A stretch of 40,758 nt of DNA, from assembly GCF_002149965.1 (NCBI RefSeq), contig NZ_MSQB01000015.1, forward strand, positions 131,685 through 172,442. Direction: 5' to 3'. Origin of the DNA: Novosphingobium panipatense (lineage in GTDB: Bacteria; Pseudomonadota; Alphaproteobacteria; Sphingomonadales; Sphingomonadaceae). Of this stretch, positions 32,885-40,758 are shown in pieces (positions within the stretch are counted from its first letter, which is position 1; each line of letters opens with the position of its first letter). The position numbers and the translations under genes were made by a program. Below the pieces are notes generated by a model, which did not search any database, was not told the DNA's origin, and worked only from the letters and a program-made list of their open reading frames with translations.

Positions 32885-33343
32885 ATGAGCGATTCCATCC
32901 TTTTCGAAAGCACCAGCCCCAGGTTCGCGCTGCCGCTGCTCCATGTGGGGCAGGCGCAGAAGGAAGAATTCGTCAACGAGGCCCTCTCCCGCTGCGACCT
33001 CATGCTGCACTGCGCCGTCTCGGGCGAGCGTGCCGATCCGCCCGAACATCCCGAAGCGGGCGAGACCTGGCTGGTCGCGCAAGACGCCACCGGTGCCTGG
33101 ACCGGGCGCGGCGGCCAGCTGGCAGGCTTCCACGGCGGCAACTGGCTGTTTGTCGAGCCGCGCGAAGGGCTTAGGATTTTCGACCTTTCCACGCGCCAGG
33201 AGCGTCTTTTCAATATTTTTTGGAGAAAGGCAGCGCTTCCCGTGGAACCACTTGGAGGAATGACAGTTGATGTTCAGGCTCGGGCGGCGATCGGTGAACT
33301 GGTCGCAGTCCTGCAAGCCTTGGGTATCGTTCCATCAGCATGA
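32885..33343 (+). CDS. DUF2793 protein at the end of the GTA cluster
   Basis: The 152-residue DUF2793 protein begins SILFESTSPRFALPLLHVGQ AQKEEFVNEAL, the typical N-terminal block of this family, followed by CDLMLHCAV, PEAGETWLVAQDATGAW and GGNWLFVEPREGLRIFD. Such proteins are often fused to or near phage tail fibre genes and may contribute to host binding. The ATG follows CGGAGAATTTTC. The last 40 residues are less GC-rich. It is the last gene of the rightward GTA block; no terminator is seen before ompA. Confidence 0.85.
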   Translation: MSDSILFESTSPRFALPLLHVGQAQKEEFVNEALSRCDLMLHCAVSGERADPPEHPEAGETWLVAQDATGAWTGRGGQLAGFHGGNWLFVEPREGLRIFDLSTRQERLFNIFWRKAALPVEPLGGMTVDVQARAAIGELVAVLQALGIVPSA

Positions 33344-33456
33344 GGGGCAGAATTGCGCAGGGGTGAAGGTGCTGTCGATTTCAATAAAGGAGTCACGAGG
33401 CATCACCAACCCCCCGAAAACGCGACATTTCTGCAACAGTTACGTTCAATGTGCGC

Positions 33457-33485
33457 TTGCACACGGATAGCTGAGGGGGTAGACA
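33457..33485 (+). promoter_or_regulatory. Weak candidate promoter for the OmpA gene
   Basis: TTGCAC (33457-33462), a 17-base spacer and TAGACA (33480-33485) give a weak sigma70-like match about 45 bases before the ATG at 33530. The gap 33344-33529 also changes to lower GC, as expected for a promoter of a highly expressed porin. AGGGGAAACAT (ribosome binding site) precedes the ATG. The promoter call is tentative. Confidence 0.25.
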
Positions 33486-33529
33486 CTCGAGGCACTCGGT
33501 GGCTCCAAATCTCTTAGTAGGGGAAACAT

Positions 33530-34552
<1,023 letters not shown>

Positions 34553-34576
34553 GCGAACCGGCAACGGTTACAGATT

Positions 34577-34610
34577 GGGGGGTCGGAGCAATCCGGCCCC
34601 CTTTTCTTTT
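34577..34610 (+). terminator. Rho-independent terminator of the OmpA gene
   Basis: GGGGGGTCGGA, loop GCAA, then TCCGGCCCCC followed by TTTTCTTTT. The stem is 10 bp with one G-U pair, and the T-run is immediate. It starts 25 bases after the OmpA stop. Confidence 0.9.
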
Positions 34611-34645
34611 GCCTACCGTCCGCGCGCGGTACGCAAAAAGCTCGG

Positions 34646-34675
34646 GCAAAAAAACGCCCCGCAAATGCGGGGCGT
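34646..34675 (-). terminator. Rho-independent terminator of the leftward arg-queC set
   Basis: On the leftward strand CGCCCCGC (34667-34674 strand-reversed) pairs with GCGGGGCG around ATTT, followed by seven Ts. It lies 27 bases after the queC stop and faces the OmpA terminator. Confidence 0.88.
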
Positions 34676-34700
34676 CTATCGTTTGGAGCCGGGGCGGAGA

Positions 34701-35396
34701 TCAGGCCGCGTAAGGCGTGGGATCGATCAGCCCGGCATCCGCGAAGCCCGCCTTGCGCAGACGGCAGCTGTCGCATTCTCCGCAGGCCAGATCGCCCGGC
34801 TGCGGATCGTAGCAGGACCAGCTCATCCCCGCATCCATGCCCAGCCGGTGCGCTTCCCGCGCGATATCGGCCTTGCCCATGAACTGAAGCGGCGCGTGAA
34901 TCTGGAACTGCGTGCCCTGATCGCCCTCCTTGGTCGCCAGGCGGGCGATGTCCTGAAAGGCGGCGATGAATTCCGGGCGGCAGTCGGGATAGCCGGAGTA
35001 GTCGAGCGCATTGACGCCGATGAAGATATCGGAAGCGCCGATCGCTTCGGCCCATGCCAGAGTCAGCGACAGGAACACCAGATTGCGCGCGGGCACGTAA
35101 GTCACCGGCACACCATCGCCCAGGCCGTCCTTCGGCACGTCGATATCGTCGGTCAGCGCCGAACCGCCGAACTGCCGCAAATCGAGGGGAAGCACGACAT
35201 GGCGCTCTGCCCCGACGAATTCGGCGATCGTGCGCGCCGCATCGATTTCGCAGCGATGGCGCTGGTTGTAGTCGATGGTCAGCGCATTGACGGCATAGCC
35301 CGCTTCACGGGCGATACCGGCCGAGACCATGGAATCGAGGCCGCCGGAAAGAAGAACGACCGCCTTGCGGACTTCGTTATCTTGAGGATTCTGCAT
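34701..35396 (-). CDS. queC: 7-cyano-7-deazaguanine synthase QueC
   Basis: The 231-residue ATP-dependent enzyme turns 7-carboxy-7-deazaguanine into preQ0 for queuosine-modified tRNA. The PP-loop motif SGGLDSMVSA is at about residues 17-26, then TIDYNQRHRCEIDAA, VPARNLVFLSLTLAWAE, IGVNALDYSGYPDCRPEF, and the zinc-binding Cys set at the C-terminus: WSCYDPQ and ACGECDSCRLR. All four Cys are present. It is the last gene of the leftward set, 62 bases after the DUF3617 gene. The other queuosine genes (queD, queE, queF) are not here. Confidence 0.95.
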   Translation of the reverse strand: MQNPQDNEVRKAVVLLSGGLDSMVSAGIAREAGYAVNALTIDYNQRHRCEIDAARTIAEFVGAERHVVLPLDLRQFGGSALTDDIDVPKDGLGDGVPVTYVPARNLVFLSLTLAWAEAIGASDIFIGVNALDYSGYPDCRPEFIAAFQDIARLATKEGDQGTQFQIHAPLQFMGKADIAREAHRLGMDAGMSWSCYDPQPGDLACGECDSCRLRKAGFADAGLIDPTPYAA

Positions 35397-35458
35397 GCCC
35401 CTGCGCTAGGCCTTCGCCGGGACGATGACAACCTCGCGCATGGACCTCAGTTCCGGCC

Positions 35459-35935
35459 TCAGTTCCGGCAGCCCCCCGTGCGCCGCCCCTCGCCCGCGTA
35501 GGAGTAGGGCTGGCCATTGGCGATGCCCTGCGTATCGATCTGAATCAAGGCATTGGTTTCACGGCGAATCCGCGTCCGCCCATAACCCTGACCGGCGCAA
35601 GTGTACTGCACGACCACTTCGGCAGGCGTATCCTCTACCACCACCGACTTGCAGGTCATTCCCGGGTGGTGAAGCTGGATCAGATCCCGCCCGCCGCGAA
35701 TGCAGACATTGTTGGCGACCGCGCCGGCGCCGCGGTCACGCAATTCCCACGCACCCGATTCCAACTGGTCGAGCATGTTCAAGGACCGGGCCTGGCCGAT
35801 TGCACCTGCGCCAAGCGCAAGAGCCGCGCCGCCCACGACGATCGTAAGCACCGCACGAATTCGCCGCCGCTGGGCAGGTTCCTTGGGGGCGGGAAACAGG
35901 TTCGCTGAGGGCCGGGAGTAAGTCATGGCCCCCAT
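35459..35935 (-). CDS. DUF3617-like secreted or membrane-anchored protein
   Basis: The 158-residue protein has a positively charged N-terminus (AQRRRIRAVL), one hydrophobic segment (TIVVGGAALALGAGAIG, about 27-45) and a periplasmic domain of the DUF3617 type with two Cys pairs (NVCIRGG, GMTCKSV, YTCAGQGYGRT, TGGCRN). LDQLESGAWELRDRG resembles the G-x-W-E start of that family. I chose the ATG at 35935 because GGAGAG lies seven bases upstream; a second in-frame ATG is at 35926. The long upstream frame to 36556 is the antisense shadow of hslO. Function unknown. Confidence 0.75.
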   Translation of the reverse strand: MGAMTYSRPSANLFPAPKEPAQRRRIRAVLTIVVGGAALALGAGAIGQARSLNMLDQLESGAWELRDRGAGAVANNVCIRGGRDLIQLHHPGMTCKSVVVEDTPAEVVVQYTCAGQGYGRTRIRRETNALIQIDTQGIANGQPYSYAGEGRRTGGCRN

Positions 35936-35994
35936 ATCGTCACTCTCCGCCGACAAGACAAGTCGGTCGGCGCCCGAGCGGCGGATTGCGACAA

Positions 35995-36900
35995 TCACAC
36001 CGGGACATGCAAGATCCTGGAACAGAACGCACAATCGACTGGAACCATGCCGGTTTCGTCCCGCATGTCCACGCGCTCGGCCTCCGGGAAGGCGGCGAGG
36101 ATGCTCTGGTAATATTCCACGGAGCAGCGGCAGCCGCGCTGGAGAGGTTCGAGCGGCTCGGCGCGCACTTCGTCTTCCTCGTGGAACAGGCGCCACACCA
36201 GCTGCTCCAGATTGAGCACCGGATCCACCAGTTCCGCCGGGCGGATGCTCTGCGTCATGATCGAAACATGCTCCCAGTCCGGGTGCATTTCCTTGGCGTG
36301 GAGTCGCTCCTTGCCTTCCTCGCCGTCGGGAAGGTGCTGGACCAGCAGTCCGCCCGCCACGCAGCGCGGATCGTTGGAACGTACCGCGACGCGGATGACG
36401 GTGGGCAGCTGTTCCGACTGCGCGAAGTAATTCTCGCAGGCTTCCGCCAGCGAGGCACCTTCCAGGGGGACCACGCCCTGATAGCGCTCGTTCGACACGT
36501 CGAGGTCGAACGTGATGGCGAGGTATCCGGTGCCGAAGATCGTCTCCAGCGAGCAATCCTCTTCCAGCTTTTCCGCCAGAACCGGATCGTGCCGCAAGTA
36601 TCCGCGCAGTTCGCCGTTCCTGTAGTCGCAGACCAGCAAGTCCACCGCGCCGCCTTCGGCCTGGGCCTGGAAGGTAAGCTGCGCGCCCCGTTCCTTGAGC
36701 AGCGAGCCCATCAATGCCGTCAGCACCAGCGCTTCGGCCAGGACATGCTTCACGACCTTGGGATAGCTGTGCGCGGAAAGCACCGTCTCCAGCACCGGGC
36801 CCAGCCGCACCACGCGCCCGCGCGCACTGCGCGCGGGAACGGTGAAGGCCAGGACCCGGTCGAAGCCGGTGTCGTCGCTGCGCGGAAGGTCCTCGTTCAC
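35995..36900 (-). CDS. hslO: Redox-regulated chaperone Hsp33
   Basis: The 301-residue holdase is activated by oxidation. The N-terminal substrate-binding part has [39 protein letters not shown] and [18 protein letters not shown]. The C-terminal zinc redox switch is CXC plus [12 protein letters not shown] and DCAFCSRI, all four Cys kept. The ATG overlaps the argF stop (ATGA at 36897-36900), so it is coupled to arginine biosynthesis genes, an order common in alphaproteobacteria. Length is slightly above the E. coli protein. Confidence 0.95.
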   Translation of the reverse strand: MNEDLPRSDDTGFDRVLAFTVPARSARGRVVRLGPVLETVLSAHSYPKVVKHVLAEALVLTALMGSLLKERGAQLTFQAQAEGGAVDLLVCDYRNGELRGYLRHDPVLAEKLEEDCSLETIFGTGYLAITFDLDVSNERYQGVVPLEGASLAEACENYFAQSEQLPTVIRVAVRSNDPRCVAGGLLVQHLPDGEEGKERLHAKEMHPDWEHVSIMTQSIRPAELVDPVLNLEQLVWRLFHEEDEVRAEPLEPLQRGCRCSVEYYQSILAAFPEAERVDMRDETGMVPVDCAFCSRILHVPV

Positions 36901-37823
36901 AGCTTGCCCAGTGCCCAGAGCAGCACGGACTTCTGCCCGTGGATACGGTTTTCCGCCTCGTCCCAGGCGCCGGACTGCGGGCCGTCGATCACTTCGTCGG
37001 TCACCTCCTCGCCGCGATGGGCGGGAAGGCAGTGCAGGAACATGGCGTTCTCAGCCGCAGAGGCCATGAGCGCCGCGTCGACCTGATAGGGCTGCATCGC
37101 CGCGACATGCACCTCGCCGCCAGCCTGGCCCATCGACACCCAGGTATCGGTCACCACCACCTGCGCGCCGCGCACGGCTTCCACCGGATCCTGGGTGAAG
37201 ATCACCTCACCGCCCGCCGCGCGCGCGCGCTCGACGAAACCGGCGTCCGGCTCGTAACCGGCAGGTCCGCCGATGCGGATCGTGAACTTCATCAGCCCTG
37301 CCGCCTCGATCAGCGAGTTGGCGACATTGTTGCCGTCGCCCAGCCATGCCAGCTGGAGACCCGGCAGCGAGAAGCCGCGCTCGACGATGGTCAGCAGATC
37401 GGCGACGATCTGGCAGGGATGCGAAAGGTCGGTGAGGCCATTGATCACCGGCACGTCGGCATGACGGGCCAGTTCCTCGATCTTGGCATGATCGTCGGTA
37501 CGGATCATGATCGCATCGACCATGCGGCTGAGAACGCGCGCGGTATCCGCCACCGTCTCGCCGCGGCCGAGCTGCGTCGATCCCGATTCGAGAATCAGCG
37601 CGCTGCCGCCGAGCTGGCGCATCGCCATGTCGAAGGAAACGCGGGTGCGGGTGGAGTTCTTCTCGAAGATCATGGCCAGGACATGACCCGCAAGCGGCGC
37701 ATCCGCATCGGGCTTGCCCTTGGGCCAGCCCTTGCGCGCGGCCTTGCGGTCGATGGCGTCGTTGATCATCGACGCCAGGACGGGACCGCCTGCGTCGGTC
37801 AGGTCGATGAAATCGCGGCTCAT
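36897..37823 (-). CDS. argF: Ornithine carbamoyltransferase
   Basis: The 308-residue enzyme transfers the carbamoyl group of carbamoyl phosphate to ornithine, giving citrulline. The family blocks are in place: [11 protein letters not shown] (carbamoyl-phosphate loop, about 55-65), [13 protein letters not shown] (HPCQ), [16 protein letters not shown], and the ornithine-binding [11 protein letters not shown] near residue 272, which separates it from the acetylornithine and succinylornithine enzymes. The start overlaps the argD stop by one base. Cytoplasmic trimer expected. Confidence 0.96.
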   Translation of the reverse strand: MSRDFIDLTDAGGPVLASMINDAIDRKAARKGWPKGKPDADAPLAGHVLAMIFEKNSTRTRVSFDMAMRQLGGSALILESGSTQLGRGETVADTARVLSRMVDAIMIRTDDHAKIEELARHADVPVINGLTDLSHPCQIVADLLTIVERGFSLPGLQLAWLGDGNNVANSLIEAAGLMKFTIRIGGPAGYEPDAGFVERARAAGGEVIFTQDPVEAVRGAQVVVTDTWVSMGQAGGEVHVAAMQPYQVDAALMASAAENAMFLHCLPAHRGEEVTDEVIDGPQSGAWDEAENRIHGQKSVLLWALGKL

Positions 37824-39013
37824 CAGGCGACCTCTTCCGGCTGGTAGCTCGCCGCAGCCGCGGAGAGGCGTTCCATGAACTCGTCGATGTGGCTGTCGTC
37901 GATGACCAGCGGCGGCAGCACGCGCACCACGTTGTCGCCGGCGGAAACCGTGAGCACCTGATGATTGTCGCGCATATGGGCGACGAACGCCCTCGGCTCG
38001 CTCTTCAGCTTGATGCCGATGAACAGCCCGCGGCCGTGTACCGATTCGAACAGCTCGGGATAGTTGCCGATGAACTGCTCCAGCCGGGCGCGCAGGCGCT
38101 CGCCCTTGGCGCGCACTTCGGCGAGGAATGCTTCGTCGGAAACGACGTCGAGCACGGCACCGATCGCCGCCATGGCGAAGGGGTTGCCGCCATAGGTCGA
38201 GCCGTGCGCACCGATCACCATGCCGCGCGCCGCCTTCTCGGTGGCGAGGCAGGCCCCGACCGGGAAGCCGCCGCCGATGCCCTTGGCCGTCGACATGATG
38301 TCCGGCACGATGCCGAACTGCTCGTAGGCGTAGAGCGTCCCGGCGCGGGCGACGCCGCTCTGCACTTCGTCCAGCACGAGCATGAGGTCATGCTCGTCGC
38401 AGAGCGCGCGCAGGCCCTGGAGGAATTCGTCGGAAGCGATGCGGACACCGCCCTCGCCCTGGATCGGCTCGACCAGGAAGCCAGCGGTGTTCGGGCCGAT
38501 CGCGGCCTTGGCGGCCTCAAGATCGTTGAACTCCACGTACTTGAAGCCCGGCAGCAGGGGCTGGAAGCCCTTGTGCATCTTCTCCTGGTTGGAGGCGCTG
38601 ATCGTGGCCATCGTGCGGCCGTGGAAGGCGTTCTTGAAGGTGATCAGCTCGTACTTGTGATCGTTTCCGACATGCTGGTGATAGGCGCGCGCCGCCTTGA
38701 TCGCGCATTCGACCGCTTCGGCGCCGGAATTGGTGAAGAACACCGTATCGGCGAAAGTCAGGTCGATCAGTCGCTGGGCGATCGCCTCGCCCTGCGGGCT
38801 ACCGTAGAGGTTGGAGACGTGCATCAGCGTCTCAGCCTGCTTCTGGATCGCGCCGATCAGGCCGGGGTGCGAGTGGCCGAGCAGGTTGACGGCGATGCCG
38901 CTCGCGAAATCGAGGAATCGGCGACCGTCTTCACTGATGAGGTGGCAGTGTTCGCCGCGAACGGGCCGAACGCCGCACCGGGGGTACACGGGCATCAGCG
39001 GAGTGATCGACAT
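37823..39013 (-). CDS. argD: Acetylornithine aminotransferase
   Basis: The 396-residue class III PLP aminotransferase makes N-acetylornithine from the semialdehyde, and may also serve lysine synthesis. Seen: [83 protein letters not shown], and the PLP Lys in [15 protein letters not shown]. The start ATG at 39013 follows GAGGAATTCCGTC; the frame upstream to 39130 has no sensible start. First gene of the leftward set argD-argF-hslO-DUF3617-queC. The promoter must lie in 39014-39066. Confidence 0.95.
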   Translation of the reverse strand: MSITPLMPVYPRCGVRPVRGEHCHLISEDGRRFLDFASGIAVNLLGHSHPGLIGAIQKQAETLMHVSNLYGSPQGEAIAQRLIDLTFADTVFFTNSGAEAVECAIKAARAYHQHVGNDHKYELITFKNAFHGRTMATISASNQEKMHKGFQPLLPGFKYVEFNDLEAAKAAIGPNTAGFLVEPIQGEGGVRIASDEFLQGLRALCDEHDLMLVLDEVQSGVARAGTLYAYEQFGIVPDIMSTAKGIGGGFPVGACLATEKAARGMVIGAHGSTYGGNPFAMAAIGAVLDVVSDEAFLAEVRAKGERLRARLEQFIGNYPELFESVHGRGLFIGIKLKSEPRAFVAHMRDNHQVLTVSAGDNVVRVLPPLVIDDSHIDEFMERLSAAAASYQPEEVA

Positions 39014-39066
39014 GACGGAATTCCTCGATAACGAATCAGTGAAGTGAAAACGTGAATCGCAAACGA

Positions 39067-39097
39067 CAAATGGCGGCCCTATTCGGACCGCCATTTG
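39067..39097 (-). terminator. Hairpin after the cold-shock gene
   Basis: CAAATGGCGG and CCGCCATTTG pair perfectly (10 bp, 11-base loop), and TCGTTTG follows on the leftward strand. It lies 59 bases after the cold-shock gene stop and 54 before argD. The T-run is imperfect. Confidence 0.5.
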
Positions 39098-39155
39098 CGC
39101 GCTTTTAGGTGTTTGCAGGCCCCCGGTCAAATCACCGGGAACATTGCAATCGGGG

Positions 39156-39923
39156 TCAGGCCTGGAGCGGCGCCAGGTTGACCGCCGAGTACTTGCCTCG
39201 TCGATCGACCTCGATGTCGAACTCCACGCGGTCGCCTTCGTTCAGGGCGCCAAGGCCCGAACGCTCGACGGCGCTGATGTGAACGAATGCGTCCGGCTGG
39301 CCGTCATCACGGGTGATGAAGCCGAAGCCCTTCATGGAGTTGAAGAACTTGACCGTGCCGCTGGCCTTTTCGCCGGTAAGCTGGCGCTGCGGAGCAGGCT
39401 CGCGCTTGGCGACGGGGATCACGTCGCCGACGACGACGAGTTCGCTGGCCGAAATCTTGCCGCCGCGATCGACGAGCTGGAATTCCAGCTGCTGACCTTC
39501 GGCCAGACCTTCGAGACCGGCACGCTCTACCGCGCTGATGTGAACGAACACATCTTCGCCGCCTTCATCGCGCTGGATGAAGCCGAAGCCCTTTGCACCG
39601 TTGAAGAACTTTACGACGCCCTTGCCCTGGCCAACGACCTGGGCCGGCATGCCGCCGCCGCCACGGGGTCCGCCGAAGCCGCCACCGCCGCCGCCGCGCG
39701 GGCCGCCGAAGCCGCCGCGATCACCGCCGCCGCCGAAGCGGTCACCACCGCCGAAACCACCGCGATCACCACCGCCGCCGCCGAAGCGATCGCCGCCACC
39801 GCCGAAACGGTCACCGCCACCGAAGCGATCCTGGCCGGCAAAGAACGGATCGAACTCGTTCTCCCCAAAACCACCATCGCGCTTGTCGCGTCCCCTTCCG
39901 CGACGACCTCTGTCAAAACCCAT
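39156..39923 (-). CDS. Two-domain cold-shock protein with Gly/Arg-rich N-terminus
   Basis: The 255-residue RNA-binding protein has an N-terminal low-complexity part of about 95 residues (MGFDRGRRGRGRDKRDGG, then FGGGGDR-type repeats and FGGPRGGGGG) and two cold-shock domains. CSD1 (about 101-164): GVVKFFNGAKGFGFIQRD with RNP1 KGFGFI and RNP2 VFVHI. CSD2 (about 188-252): GTVKFFNSMKGFGFITRD with AFVHI. Both domains look intact. The ATG at 39923 was preferred to the TTG at 39953, which lacks a binding site. The Gly/Arg/Phe part resembles RGG boxes and may promote condensate formation (inference). Confidence 0.93.
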   Translation of the reverse strand: MGFDRGRRGRGRDKRDGGFGENEFDPFFAGQDRFGGGDRFGGGGDRFGGGGGDRGGFGGGDRFGGGGDRGGFGGPRGGGGGGFGGPRGGGGMPAQVVGQGKGVVKFFNGAKGFGFIQRDEGGEDVFVHISAVERAGLEGLAEGQQLEFQLVDRGGKISASELVVVGDVIPVAKREPAPQRQLTGEKASGTVKFFNSMKGFGFITRDDGQPDAFVHISAVERSGLGALNEGDRVEFDIEVDRRGKYSAVNLAPLQA

Positions 39924-40160
39924 GTCTACGAACGTACCTTCGCTGCGCCCCAAAAAGCATGAACCCGGACACGTGGACGAACCGCGCCGGGCGGCAGACC
40001 AGATAGCCGGAATGCGCCGGAACCTGCCTGCAATCGCGAGTCATACACGAGGTTCTGCCACATGGCGAACACAATTACGTGCCAATTTCCCGCCGGATCG
40101 ACGAAATAGCGTATTTTCACGACGTTCTGGCTTGCTTTTAGCGGGCACAGCGCGCTTGAC
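39924..40160 (-). promoter_or_regulatory. Leader and promoter region of the cold-shock gene
   Basis: The 237-base stretch before the cold-shock gene may hold a weak promoter on the leftward strand: TTCGCC (40064-40069), an 18-base spacer and TATGAC (40040-40045). That gives a leader of about 110 bases, typical for thermoregulated cold-shock mRNAs. GAAGG lies about 15 bases before the ATG. A 64-codon frame (39926-40120) also crosses this region but I do not call it a gene. Tentative. Confidence 0.3.
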
Positions 40161-40223
40161 GTGAACGAATTTCAGGCCGAACCGGATCGTCAAAGGTCCG
40201 TTTCATACCGGAGACTCGCTTTC

Positions 40224-40652
40224 ATGTTCCGCCAGATCACCGATACCGTCTTTGCCAGCCCGCAGATCGGCACCGAAGCCATTGCCGAGGCGAAAGCCAT
40301 GGGAATCGTGCGGATCGTCAACAACCGTCCCGAAGGCGAGAGCGACGACCAGACCCCGGGCGAGGTGATCGAGGCCGAAGCCCGCGCCGCCGGGATCGAC
40401 TATGTGGCGATTCCCGTCGGCCACGGCGGCTTCAGCCAGGCCCAGGTGGATGCCATGGCGGAAGCGCTCGGCAGCGCCGACGGCCCGGTCCTGGCCTATT
40501 GTCGTTCGGGCACCCGCTCGACCCTGCTCTGGGCCCTTGCCCGCGCCAAGGCAGGGGACAACCCCGCGGTGATCGCCTCGAAAGCCGCCGCCGCCGGTTA
40601 CGACGTCTCGCCGATCCGTCGGCTGATCGACATGCTTTCCGTGGGCAACTGA
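40224..40652 (+). CDS. TIGR01244/DUF442 phosphatase-like protein
   Basis: The 142-residue protein belongs to the TIGR01244 family (DUF442), which has a dual-specificity-phosphatase-like fold and in some proteins is fused to a sulfur dioxygenase. Seen: ITDTVFASPQIG, IVRIVNNRPEGESDDQ, YVAIPVGHGGFSQAQV and the nucleophile loop AYCRSGTRSTLLWA (Cys with Arg four residues later plus Ser). The ATG at 40224 follows GGAG at a long spacing; ATG or other starts further upstream are unlikely. Sulfur transfer or phosphatase activity is not decided by the sequence. The modular hairpin repeat follows the stop. Confidence 0.83.
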   Translation: MFRQITDTVFASPQIGTEAIAEAKAMGIVRIVNNRPEGESDDQTPGEVIEAEARAAGIDYVAIPVGHGGFSQAQVDAMAEALGSADGPVLAYCRSGTRSTLLWALARAKAGDNPAVIASKAAAAGYDVSPIRRLIDMLSVGN

Positions 40653-40671
40653 GAGAGTCTTTGTCGGGTGC

Positions 40672-40758
40672 GCTTTCGACATCCGTCGAAGGCTTGCGGC
40701 ACCGGCCCGCGCCCCCACCCTACCACCCGCAGGATACTACCGTTGGGTGGTAGGGTGG
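40672..40758. repeat. Modular hairpin repeat, copy 3 (cut by window end)
   Basis: It starts 19 bases after the TIGR01244 stop: GCTTTCGA (40672-40679) pairs with TCGAAGGC (40686-40693) around CATCCG. Then comes the long arm GCGGCACCGGCCCGCGCCCC through CCACCCTACCACCC (40696-40729), and the start of its partner GGGTGGTAGGGTGG (40745-40758). The right part lies beyond the window. Both arms of the inner stem differ from copy 1 in a paired way. Confidence 0.85.

Larger units (their letters stand above)
19303..33343 (+). mobile_element. Gene transfer agent head-tail cluster (RcGTA-like)
   Basis: A 14-kb rightward block of about 18 genes follows the order of the Rhodobacter capsulatus GTA structural cluster g1 to g15: terminase, portal, protease, capsid, connectors, tail tube, chaperones, tape measure, distal tail, hub, peptidase and host specificity. 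There is no integrase, repressor, replication or lysis gene and no att-like flanking repeat. Base composition and codon use match the neighbours. That combination marks a vertically inherited, domesticated GTA rather than a recent prophage. A g7 homologue was not found, and g4 has an in-frame TAG. Confidence 0.9.

Noticed and set aside
19303..33343. Active prophage
   Set aside because: No integrase, repressor, replication or lysis genes and no attachment-site repeats are seen. Gene order and short tape measure fit a gene transfer agent.
35446..35469. Tandem copy of CCTCAGTTCCGG at the end of the DUF3617 gene
   Set aside because: It is only two 12-base units and looks like a simple local duplication around the stop codon.
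35459..36556. Long version of the DUF3617 gene with a 207-residue N-terminal extension
   Set aside because: The extension is the shadow of hslO. The signal-like segment and ribosome binding site support the start at 35935.
39655..39840. Possible CRISPR-like or satellite array
   Set aside because: The repeats are irregular, in frame and explained by Gly/Arg/Phe repeats of the cold-shock protein.
39144..39962. 272-codon + strand frame rich in Ala, Thr and Glu
   Set aside because: It is the antisense of the cold-shock gene. Its low complexity comes from the Gly codon repeats on the other strand.
39926..40120. 64-codon leftward frame (MKIRYFVDPAGNWHVIVF) before the cold-shock gene
   Set aside because: No ribosome binding site, the end lies on the cold-shock gene start, and the region is better explained as promoter and leader. 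A real small gene cannot be fully excluded.

Overview
The window is a GC-rich stretch of alphaproteobacterial chromosome, most probably from a sphingomonad (Sphingomonadaceae; Novosphingobium or a close relative). Four things point there. A bacterial serine palmitoyltransferase sits beside its dedicated acyl carrier protein, which is the start of sphingolipid synthesis. There is a DivK-type cell-cycle regulator and a DksA that has lost most zinc cysteines. There is a complete-looking gene transfer agent (GTA) head-tail cluster. The order argD-argF-hslO is common in this group. No tRNA, rRNA, CRISPR array or insertion sequence was seen. The assignment rests on recalled family features, not on a search.

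Region 1 (1-19010) is housekeeping sequence. It holds a HerA-like ATPase; a tightly packed operon of pabBC fusion, aminotransferase, pseudouridine synthase and arfB; a small lipoprotein; a flavin reductase; a large lipoprotein with a cadherin-like and a sugar-dehydrogenase-like part; spt with its ACP; divK; a five-gene run (DUF3572, HAD, RidA, glycerophosphodiesterase, FemAB-like); a Sel1 protein; dksA; a PilZ protein; an orphan peptide-binding lipoprotein; a DUF4112 protein and a YqaA/DedA-type membrane protein. Four intergenic spaces here hold palindromic repeats of three kinds.

Region 2 (about 19172-33343) is a GTA cluster of the Rhodobacter capsulatus type, read left to right from one good sigma70-like promoter that has a 7+7 dyad just upstream. 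The order is packaging (g1, g2), portal, DUF6127, prohead protease, capsid, connectors, tail tube, chaperones, tape measure, distal tail, hub, peptidase and host-specificity protein, with a DUF2793 gene at the end. Most genes overlap by ATGA or GTGA. Three things are out of the ordinary. The prohead protease has an in-frame TAG exactly where a Trp is expected before the catalytic His. The distal-tail DUF2460 domain is fused behind a 580-residue extension that looks like a TIM barrel, yet keeps its own strong ribosome binding site and ATG. Two strong hairpins follow the capsid gene.

Region 3 (33344-40758) holds an OmpA-family porin with a run of 22 prolines; back-to-back terminators; a leftward gene set argD-argF-hslO-DUF3617-queC; a two-domain cold-shock protein with a Gly/Arg-rich N-terminus; and a DUF442/TIGR01244 protein. 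The window ends inside a third copy of the large hairpin repeat first seen at 1641.

The observations most worth following are the amber codon in the GTA protease, the probable two products of the g12 fusion gene, the dyad at the GTA promoter, and the modular hairpin repeats whose three copies show compensatory base changes in both arms.
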